DNA of 64,000 nucleotides from positions 1,870,001 through 1,934,000 of the forward strand of contig JALECJ010000255.1 in the NCBI GenBank assembly GCA_023515745.1, given 5' to 3'. Each line of letters opens with the position of its first letter. The first letter of the stretch is position 1. A program made the position numbers and the translations under genes. Shown piece after piece: positions 24,022 through 33,320 of this stretch. The notes under the pieces are model-generated. The model did no database searches and was not told the origin of the DNA. It was given only the letters and a program-made list of their open reading frames with translations. This stretch comes from Amoeboaphelidium protococcarum. Its lineage: Eukaryota > Aphelidiomycota > Aphelidea.

Positions 24022-27000
24022 CGCCCCCGTGATCAAACAGATTCAGTATCAAGGAGTATTTTAATACATCACAGACGCTGCCATACCAAGCATTTCTCTG
24101 AACTCAAGAAACTTCCGTGCGGGGAGTGCCTTCGACATAATATCAGCGATCATTTGCTCAGTTGGGCAGTAGATGATCCTGAGATCTCCCTTCTGTACGC
24201 AATACCTAATAAAATGATGGCGAACATCAATATGCTTCGTCCTTGAGTGCCCATTTCCGCCCTTCACCATAGCGATTGAACCTTAATTGTCTTCGTTGAT
24301 TATAGTAGCTTCACTTTATTCCTATTTAATGTCCTTCATTAACTATCGTAGCCATAGTGCTTCCTTGGCAGAGTTGGCTAATGCAATATACTCAGATTCA
24401 CAGCTTGAGAGAGCAACTACGTTCTAGAGTTTGCTAGACCATGAAACGGGAGAATCAGATAGCTTAAATAAATAACCCCCCGTTGACTTTCTGTGATCAA
24501 TGTCGCCGGCCCAATCAGCGTCTGACCATCCTTGAATGATAGTACCATGTTCACCGCCTAATAAAATCCCCAAATTGCTAGTACCTTTCAGATACCTAAG
24601 AATTCGCTTGACGCTTGACTGCTTACCAATGACTGGGACCAGGATTTTGGTTAAACTTGCATACCTTTCCGACAGCAGCAGAGATGTCAGGCCTAGTGGC
24701 ACATGCTGCATAAAGGAGAGCTCCTACAGTTTTGCGATAAGGAACATATTACATTTGCTCAATCTCACTCGATGTCTTAGGGCAGTCTTCCTTACTGAGC
24801 TGTAATCCAGGATCCATGGGAATGGGTGAAGTCTTCGCAAATTGCATGTTGCATTCATCAAGCAGCTCAGAAATGAATTAGTGTTGATGTATTAAGATAG
24901 TCTTGTCCTGGCGATTTCTTTCTAAGTGCAATCCTAAAAAGAACTTAGCCTCCCCGCAATCTGTAATATCGAGCATAGCGCTTATTTCAGCCTTTAATGC
25001 TTTCATGGCATCAACACCTTTGATTCCGAGCAGCATATCATCTACATGTGCCAAAATCAGCGCTCCATCAGATTCTCGGTAGAAGAGACATGGATCAGAC
25101 ACTGTGGGTGCAAATCCAATCTTCTTCAAGCAATTTGAGAGGTGCTTATACCATTCTGCGGCAGCCTGTTTTAATCCATAGAGAGTTTTCAGCAACCTTA
25201 ACTTAGAATTGGAGGGGTAATCTAACAGGTTTCCGTCAGGTAATTCCATATAGAGCTCTTCCTATAGATCAGGGATGACAAACGCTTAGACAACATCAAC
25301 TTGATCCAGTTCATAGTCTTTAGATGCACATGTAGTTACCATTATTCTAAGAGAATTCGTCCTTGCGGTGGGAGCATACGTCTCCTGATAATCCTGTCCA
25401 GCAATCTACGAAAATCCTTTAGCAACTAGGCGGGCTTTGTACTTAATTACTTTCCCTTTGTCATTCCGCTTCCTAGTGAACACCCACTTGCACTTAATGA
25501 GACGATCACCCTTATTTTTCTAAACTACTTTCCACGTACCTCGGGCGATCAGCCCAGAGGTTTCTCTCCTCATGGCTTTTAGCCAATGATCACGCTCCGG
25601 ACCAGATAAGGCTTCAGCAACAGAAGTGGGATCACGGTCATAGTCAACCAGAAGAGCTTTGGGTTTGTACTTAGCGATTCTTGCCTTCCTTACTCTCTTC
25701 CCCCCTACAATGTTACATGGATCAATTTTAGAAGTGATTTCTTTAGGAGCAACAGGTACAGGAGCTTCGGGAACTTGCAATGCTGTATCGCATCCATCTG
25801 CCGGCTCAGCCGTCGGCTACGGGTAATAACTATACTACCGACAGCACTAAGGTCAGGGACAGACTGGGATTATATAACGTCGCGTGAGGAGGTCAATCTG
25901 ATGTCAGGCGATACAATAATCGCCTCCTCGTCGCCTTGGCTACCATCGTTATTACCTGTGAGTATGAATTTATAACCGAATTAAGGCTTGTCAACAAATG
26001 TGAAACCGTTAGTTCTCTCTATTCTCTTCTTCTCTAAGTTGTAAAAACATAGAATTGACTAGCTCTCAGTGTAGCCTACAAATATGCCTTCACTGGCTCT
26101 TGCATCCAACTTTCCTCTTTGTTCAGCTGGAATGTGGATGAATGCGTGCTCTCCAAAAATGTGCAGGTTATCCAATTGGGGAAGTTTACCATGGAATATC
26201 TCAAATGGGCACTTGTCACCTAAAGCTTTAGTTGGACTCAGATTCGTCAGATACACGGCAGTCAGAGCGGCTCTTCCCCAAAATTACTCAGGCAGTTGAG
26301 ATTATATGAGCATAGCACGAACCTTATTAAATATAGTCAAATTCTTACGCTCACTGATACCGTTTTGCTGAGGAGTATAGGGTACTGTGGGCTCATGCGT
26401 AATTCCATTCACCAGCATATAATCCTAGAACTCTTTAGATAGATATTCTTATGCATTGTCACTTCTGAAGTAACGAATTGGTATCGTAAGATCCGGGCTT
26501 AGCAAGTCTGACTGATTGAGAGAATGATCGGTAAATGAACTTGATTTTACCTTGACTCCTTGCTTCATCAATGCATTGTGAACATACTGAAAGTACTTGA
26601 ATGTGTCAGACCTTTGTCTGAGCAGGAAGGCAAACGTGAATCTGGAATGATCGTCCGTAAAAGTCAGCAGATAACGATTCCGTTCGATATCTAATGGCAA
26701 CGGTCCGCAAATGTCACTATGGATTCTTACTCCAACTTCATCAGCTTTACTCTCTAGGGGATGCATGGCGGGCTTCCTGCTTTTGGCTTAAATACATACT
26801 GTGCATTGGGAGCAATCGGACTCTTTCACTTCTATGCCCTGCGCTTGGCAGACCTTTGCTGTGTCTCTTGGATTTAAATGACCAAGCTTCTGGTGCATTG
26901 CATCACACTGAGAGACCTTTTTACTGGGCGTATCATGAGCCACCATTGCTTTCCTATCCTGCTGATGACAGATTCTCCAAAGCTAATCACTTTTAGACAC

Positions 27001-28069
27001 AATAGCAGACCACTATGGTCGATGATGTTAGTCAATATTGAGATTTTAATAACATGATGCGGTATCTCCTGAGAACACCAAAGTGTAACCATCTTTGCAA
27101 AGCCTTGGCACCGACAGAAGATTCTCTTTCAAAGATGGACAATGCAAAACGTCATTCAGAACCATCTGACTCTCACCTGAACTTAATATAACCTTGCCTC
27201 TGCTTGTGCATTTCATTGATGCGTTGGCGGTACCAATTGAAGTGTGGAAAGATTATATGGAAGAGAACCATTTTTTATTAGATGCGTAATGCTCACTGGC
27301 TCCACTATCAATCACCCAACTTCCTTTGCTACTCGCCTCCTAGCATCATGCCTGGTTAGCTTTCGCCCAAGCCTTCTGACAGAAATTTGATCCTTCTTTA
27401 TGCATGAATAACTCCAACCCAGCATTCTTGCATTTCTGGCACGTTGGTCTCAAGGAGGGATCGCAGATCCAGCACTTACCACCAAAGCATTTTCCTGGAT
27501 GATTGCTGACTTTAAGGGCTCTTGATTAATACTCGCCAGAGGTAGCATCTTCCTGCACACATCTAGACTCCAGTACTTCCCATGGGCCAAGATCTTCATT
27601 GGCATTAACAACGGCGCGTATTGCAGTCAAGTGCTTCGGCAATACCGCAATCAGCATCATTTGCATCAAGTCCTAGATGCCAATCTCCTTCTTCCCGCCG
27701 TTTGCTGCGATCAGCCCACGCACCAGAGTCTTAGCACGGATGAAGTCAGCCTTGATATCACTGCCAAACTCAAACTAGGACATTTGCTTGACATAATCTA
27801 CTTTGTGGGATATGAACTTTCCGGCATAGTCCTTCTTCAAGGCGCTCCAGTATTCAGAGGCAGTATTGCAATCCATATGATTCTAGAGAATTTCCATTGA
27901 GATGTTCCATTCCATAGCGAGCTTGGTTTCTTTCGTGTCCAATGGCTGGCCTTTGGCGTCATCCCAGAGGTCTAAGAAAGATAGAAGCGTTTGTAGCTTC
28001 TTACACCATAATTCATACTCATCAGCTCTAGTTAGTACACATAATTTCCCTAACACGCGAAAATGGCCG

Positions 28070-29600
28070 AGCAATCTGGTCCCGAATTTCCCGCGATCGT
28101 TTGTTTCACACTCTAAAACGGAACCCTGAGGTTGTCAACTTTGTTTCTCTTTCATCACCATCAATTTGAATACAATACATCAATTTTATAATATGGATCC
28201 AAAAAAGAACGTCTTTGTCAAGGTTGATGTCAATGAATTAAAGCATGCTCGTTGTAAGAATAAGAACGAGTGTTTTAAATAATACAGTCTAATGTACAAT
28301 GAGGCAAAAGTTTCGTGATCTTTTGGTTAAAACAGAAGACTGTCTGCATGAAGATTGGCACAGATATGAGGAGAGCAAGTAGACACTTGCAATTCAATTT
28401 GGCCGTGCACAAATAAGACGGCGATGGTTTTAAAGCAGGCCGTCTCAAAACTGGATTTCGTGCATTGACGCGTTCTTTGAAGTTGGATGTCCCTGAAGCT
28501 TATCCTAATTTTATATTGACACGACACAAAGTACAATTGTGGACTTTATGTCAAGTAAATTGCAAGAATTTAAATCAACTGGTAAAGGAGATCGTGATCA
28601 GGATCGGCGTTATATAAGATGATGAAGTTTTGGCAATCATTGAGTCTTTGGATCCAGATACCCTGTAGGATGACTGAGACTGTTCGCGTTTTATATGAGT
28701 CTGTTTAGTGCCTTCCGTGGTTGTCAGCACGTCACTATTAAGCGTCAGTCCTTAACGAGACATTGACAAATTAATCGATAGTATGAGACATGTCGTTAGT
28801 CTCTAAACCTCTGTAGAGTCTAAACAACGTCTAAGCATGTAATAATCCTCCTCCTCGTATTCAAGCCTCTCGTCAGAGCTCTAAACTATCTTTCAATGCA
28901 ACTGCGTTTCCTTTAGCGACTAAAGATTACTGATTATGGCTCTATTGCTCACCAACATCCTCAAATGTAAGTCCCTGGCCCCTTTTTGGCTCAAGATGAT
29001 ATGTTCAATGGTGAAGACTTTGTTACTGGCCCTAATCGCAGAAATTCTAAAAATTCAAGATCTAATGGCACTGTAAATCGTCTATCTAATGTCCATTATC
29101 AAACAGGAACAGTACACAAGATCATACCAACACCAAAGATATCTATGCTGGTCAAAATAACAGTTATCATTTCCATATCCATTATGACAAGTGAAAAGCA
29201 CTGGGTCCTTTAACAAGGTTGTGATGCGGACTATTGACAGACTGAACGTGGACACAAAATAAAATCAATGAGAAGTATGCATTGCCGTAGCAATTTTCGC
29301 TTAGAGTCTGGGAAATTAGTGGGTAACCAGCCGCTTCAGCAGAGGGCATCCCGTTTATCGCAGTCACGAGCGCTCAAATTACCAATTGTCACTCCCAGGG
29401 TCGTTCCAATTCACAGTTTAAGCTAATTGCACTCACTACGCTCGAGCAATTAATGTTCACTATTACACTCTCTTCGCTCGAGTAATAGTTCAGTGCGAAA
29501 TCTTCATTCGCTCCGCTCATTCAGATTTCTGAAACAAAAGGTGGCGCTCGCGGGCGATTTCACGGGAATTGCCCGCTGACGCGGCCAATTACCCATTAGA
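28070..29600 (+). mobile_element. Nested insertion inside Copia gag (boundaries approximate)
   Basis: About 1.5 kb separate the two parts of Copia gag. The two ends look like diverged inverted repeats (AAAATGGCCG ... CCCGCGATCG ... TTTGTTTCA at the left; the complement of TTGGCCGCG ... CGCCCGCGAGCG ... TTTTGTTTCA at the right). The plus strand carries coding-like but frame-broken sequence: MDPKKNVFVKVDVNELKHAR at 28193, then FRDLLVKTEDCLHEDWHRYE, then FRALTRSLKLDVPEAYPNF, then MTETVRVLYESVQCLPWLSA. None is a family recognised here. Right-end 200 bp holds a series of small hairpins. Type of element unknown. Confidence 0.5.
29420..29600. repeat. Cluster of small hairpins with CGCTC loops
   Basis: Four consecutive stem-loops: AATTGC/GCAATT (29428-29452), TATTAC/GTAATA (29460-29490), GAAATCT/AGATTTC (29496-29532) and GCGGGC/GCCCGC (29552-29580). 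The first three loops share a CTCNCTNCGCTC-like core. They lie at the right end of the nested insertion. Confidence 0.6.
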
Positions 29601-29726
29601 ATTGACTGATCTTAATCCCTGTATCAGGGACCCGGCTTGATGTTGATACCGGAGTTGATGGTGTTAATGGTGTTGTAGATGATGATGATTATTATTAGCT
29701 GGTCATTGTGGCCAGTGCTGATAACG

Positions 29727-29898
29727 TAATAGAATAAGAAATATGCCTGTTGAATGATGTCAATATATTTCTTAACCCCTACAAGATCACTATTCATTCA
29801 CTATAGATATTGGATGCGTTATCGATCAGATACTGCGCCACTTGTACTGCGCCACTTTACCTGCGCCATAATTAATCTGAATTGATCATAATCTGATA
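29727..29898 (-). repeat. Copia 5' LTR
   Basis: 172 bp, no difference seen from the LTR at 23850-24021. Followed on the plus side by the CAGCA target duplication and by satellite sequence. Confidence 0.93.
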
Positions 29899-30249
29899 CA
29901 GCAAATGGCCAAACTTACGTCTGGCAACTTCAAATAGGCTTTGATGTATGCTGATGAGGATAAAAAGTATAGTCAGCGCAATTCCTGGGTTTGGTTATTG
30001 TTTTGTCGTGACAATATTAGGCGAATAACACTTTACTACTTCTCATACGTAATACGCTGAGCGTACTCCAGCGTACAGTTGTCGACGCTTCAGGTCATGG
30101 GCATAAATAATATCAGTTCAGTCAACACTGCAGTTAAAAACATACTTTATTCGTTCAACATAATCCATTGTTCATTATTAATCTGCAAGCCATCGAATTG
30201 TACGACCAGATATTTCACAGAGTGAGAGAGGCGGGTACAGAAATTTCAA
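29899..30249. repeat. Satellite remnant and intergenic
   Basis: 29899-30035 is the right part of the satellite unit split by Copia (AAACTTACGTCTGGCAACTT ... GCGAATAACACTTTACTAC), ending in a decayed hairpin half. 30036-30249 is the 3' flank of the next gene; nothing else seen. Confidence 0.7.
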
Positions 30250-31752
30250 TCAATTAGCAATTGCCTTCATCTTTCCTTTAGCCTTGGAAGAAGCCCCAAC
30301 GACAGCGTCACCTAAAAACTTGGTATAGTCAATATGCAAACTCTCAGAGATGGTAGACTCGCAAGACAGCGCAGACAAAGAAGCCTTGAGTAGATCGATA
30401 TTGTTGCAAGCTGCCACTTCATCGCCAAACATCTTCACAATGTCGCGATATAAGACAATGTCAGCCGGACCCTTCGGTAGCGGCAGAAAGGCATTTATTT
30501 TGGCACTCCATGATAACAATTACTCGATGGCAGTCAGTTTGGTCTTTTTACCCATCTCATCTGCCAACATTTTGATGGACCAGAACACATAGATCGAAAC
30601 CAGCAGATTAGTAATAGACGCATTATCAGAGATTAACAAGCGCAACATTCCATAGTACTCAACCACCTTTGAGAAGTCAACATTGATACTCCAATGCAAA
30701 TTCGCACTATAAGACAACCACATTGTTGTTAATAAGTCTTACTTGACTCGGCAACTAGATATCAGCTGCAAAACGGCTGGTTGATACGCGCTCAGAGACT
30801 ACAGCTTTTCAAAAGATTCCACAATCACAATCTGGCAACGTTCATAATAGTCGACTAAGAGATATGGATCATGAATTAAGGATGATTGGCATAATTGAGA
30901 CACGACCTCCTTGCATTGATGACAATTTGGGAAGGCCATCAGAAAGCAGACAACAAACAGTCTACCAAGAGCCTGGTTATACTAACTGACACGCAAATCA
31001 GCCATGAGTTCAGCAAGAACACATTCTGCTTCAACGCAGCCCACAGAAGTGCCCAGATAATGTGTATAATCCGTGGCGAAGAGCTCACCCCAGCTCGATT
31101 TGGTGATGGCACCTGCAATTGTCGGGAACGAACCAGGAATGATAGAGGAACTGAGCAACGGCAGCAGCCTAGATAACGCACTCTAAGTTTTTTAGTTGTT
31201 ACTGCCGCAAATAAGAGAGGAAGAGTTAGAGGCGAGGAGATTACAGGAAGAGCTCATGTCAGTATGAAATTGAGACAAACTATCATCGACAACATCATCC
31301 TCTCGAAGTCTTTTTGCGGCTTTGACGTTAGTCTGCACAGTATCACCCAGCTGTGGGCGCGCTTTCAGCGTCAGGTGCACCTCATCCATCGACTGCCGCT
31401 TTTCTGCAATCGAGGATATGCACCTTATATCTACCATATTGCCCCCATCTTTTTATTTGATGTGCAAGGTAGACTGGTCAAGACCACAGGAGATGGCTGT
31501 TGTTGAGATTGCACTCTCCATTACTCGCTTCACATTTGCTGAGTAATACTTACCCTCTTCCTGGGGAAACGACAGCATAAGTTCTTTGAAATCAACAAAT
31601 CTTCCAGAATCCAGCTACAAGTTCTTGACATAACAGTAAGTCTTTCCTACCCAAAGACGCAATTCTGCCAATTCGACCATCTTCTCAGTACGGAGCACCA
31701 CACCTTAGTCTTTCTACGATACTTTGGTGGCTGATTTCTTAACGGTGGGCAT
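30250..31752 (-). CDS. Hypothetical protein, 500 aa, between satellite blocks
   Basis: Single exon under the TAA/TAG-Gln code, ATG 31752, TGA 30250-30252. Not recognised. The N-terminal 100 residues are compact and charged (EKMVELAELRLWVGKTY, VDFKELMLSFPQEEGKYY), then a linker with a basic-acidic patch (KAAKRLREDDVVDD), then a Ser-rich stretch (NLLASNSSS), then about 280 residues of predominantly helical, leucine-rich sequence without an evident TM or signal peptide (MADLRVSQYNQALGRLFVVC; YYGMLRLLISDNASITNLL), ending in a lysine-rich tail KAKGKMKAIAN. Codon use and frame integrity look like a real gene. Both neighbours are satellite blocks. Confidence 0.65.
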
Positions 31753-31994
31753 AATATACTGTAATATTCAAACAATATGTAATTACTTTCGAAATATGAA
31801 TTGATGGCACATGAAACGGATGTCAATTAACACACCGATGCGTAGCCGAAACACGCCACCTCCTTACGACGTCAAGCATGTTATTCCGAATCTCTATGAG
31901 TACTATCTAATAATCAACCTGTAACTTTTGTATACAACCAAAAAAACAAATATGAAATAACCTACCAAATGATTATTGGAGCTCAATAGCGCTG
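31753..31994. other. Upstream flank of the orphan gene
   Basis: AT-rich, no coding or RNA gene seen; satellite resumes at about 31995. Confidence 0.4.
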
Positions 31995-32600
31995 TTTGTG
32001 ACAATACCACAAGAGTAACACTTTGTTACACCCCCATCGCGTTCTCAGTAACAAAGTGTTATTCATGTACTGCATGGTCAAACTTATGTCTGGCATCTTG
32101 AAATTGGATTCGCTGGTTGCTTATGATTATTAAATTTAATTTTATCGCAAATTCGGAGTAATTGTCTCATTATTGTCACATTACCAAGTGAATAACACTT
32201 TGTTACTCCTCCATCGCGTTCTAAGTAACAAAGTGTTATTCATGTACTGCATGGTCAAAACTATGTCTGGCGACTTCATACAAGATTCGCTGATTGCTTA
32301 TGATTATAAAATTTACCTTTATCGCAAAGTCGGAGTAATTGTGTCGTTGTTGTGACAATACCAGGTGAATAACACTTTGTTGCACCCCCATCGCGTTCCC
32401 AATAACAAAGTGTTATTCATCAACTACATGGTCAAATTTATGTCTGGCGGCTCATATCTTAGTTGCTCATAGGTAATTATTATGAAATACACAGCCAGCG
32501 CAATTTTAGAGTTATTGCACAGCTTGCAATTTTATTGGTGGCGATCAACTTATTGTTACATCTGGTGTGCGATCCTACTAACAAACATTTATCCATCAAA
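31995..32600. repeat. 177-bp satellite, block B
   Basis: Three good units (CACTTTGTT motif at about 32019, 32196 and 32373, period 177) plus a fourth decayed one near 32545. Same inverted repeat and intervening motifs as block A, in the same orientation. Divergence increases toward the right edge. Confidence 0.9.
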
Positions 32601-32720
32601 ACGCTGTTGACAATTAAATTTTTTTACTGAATTAACATTCAGCAAACATAGAGTGTGAGACGGCTTACCGTCAGTATCACGTTTGCCGTTGTCAGATTCT
32701 TCAGCATTTATCTCCTCAGG

Positions 32721-32883
32721 CAGTGGCGTATCTAGCGCTACGCAAGGGTACGCGCAGCGTACCCAAAAATTTGAGATTAGACACTTTAATTAGCAAATTT
32801 TCTACCTGTTTCTAGATTATTGTTCGGATAAACTTTTTTAACGTGGTTTGCGTACCTGGAATTGAAAGCTAGTTACGCCACTG
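32721..32883. mobile_element. hAT-type MITE with 8-bp target duplication
   Basis: 163-bp non-coding element. Termini CAGTGGCGTATCTAG and CTAGTTACGCCACTG are inverted repeats (14 of 15 match). Flanked by the direct repeat TCCTCAGG at 32713-32720 and 32884-32891. An 8-bp duplication and CAGTGGCG-type ends are diagnostic of the hAT superfamily. No ORF, so non-autonomous. Confidence 0.92.
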
Positions 32884-32891
32884 TCCTCAGG

Positions 32892-33320
32892 CATGAAACC
32901 GGAGATTCTGAAACTAACAGCCTAGCAACATTGCTTGTAGTCCTTGATTTGGGGTGGCGTTATGTTAAGATTTCTTTCACTACAATATAATGCTATGGTA
33001 AGATCAATATAACGCTAGTGTAAGATCAATAGTAGATGTATTCTTTGTGGCGGGGCGCCAGACTTATCTCCAGCAGATTCATTGAAATATCGCTGCCGTT
33101 CAGTTTCAAACAACTGATGCGAATTTTCATAAATCTTTTTCCTTTCCCGATTGAAACGAAACCTCTTGCTGTCATACTGTATTCATCAGTCTTTTATACA
33201 GTAGTCTGCAGTCATCAAGCTTGATAGTCTGTAGATATAGATCTTGCATTTAATATGAATCTGAAGTAGTCAGAGTATCATACTAGAGATATATCGGGAT
33301 GTACAAAAACTGCTCTGTAG
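32892..33320. other. Upstream region of the PRELI-PX-PH-DUF547 gene
   Basis: Contains a partial duplication, GGTAAGATCAATATAACGCT / GTGTAAGATCAATAG (about 32998-33030). A first coding exon for the next gene should lie here; none could be assigned with confidence. Confidence 0.4.

Larger units (their letters stand above)
24049..29706 (-). pseudogene. Copia gag-pol, disrupted by insertion and frameshifts
   Basis: Gag starts at ATG 29706, 20 bp inside the 5' LTR (MTSQQQSSSSTTPLTP ... VPDTGIKISQF), is cut near 29600 and resumes near 28080 (LTRADEYELWCKKLQTLL). A Cys-rich stretch follows (CWIC ... CQKC) instead of the usual CCHC knuckle. Protease WVIDSGASEHY; integrase HHCC (HQKLGH ... CSQCTVC) and the DDE residues (IHSDICGPLP, FRSDNA, QQNGISERKN); RT with [19 protein letters not shown] and HVDDMLL; RNase H ATRPDISAAVG, WSDADWAGD, SSCESEYIAL. 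Frame changes occur at about 25790-25870 and at 24606-24619 (7-bp duplication). TAG/TAA are used as Gln here too, so the element is adapted to the host code. Stop TGA at 24049-24051. Confidence 0.88.
23850..29898 (-). mobile_element. Ty1/Copia LTR retrotransposon inserted in the satellite
   Basis: Full-length element on the minus strand. LTRs at 23850-24021 and 29727-29898 read as identical over 172 bp. A 5-bp direct repeat CAGCA flanks it (23845-23849 and 29899-29903). Joining the two flanks gives a continuous satellite unit, so the target was the satellite. LTR ends are TA...TA rather than TG...CA. Order gag, protease, integrase, RT, RNase H is that of Copia. About 6.05 kb long because of a nested 1.5-kb insertion; the Copia itself is about 4.5 kb. 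Confidence 0.93.

Noticed and set aside
28193-28680. Calling the nested plus-strand fragments a second LTR-retrotransposon gag
   Set aside because: No protease, integrase or RT follows, the frame is broken three times and no LTR pair was found; left as unidentified.
33113-33320. ATG at 33116 as the first exon of the PRELI-PX-PH-DUF547 gene
   Set aside because: Joining any GTA donor there to the acceptor at 33320 gives the wrong phase, so the 5' exon was left unresolved.
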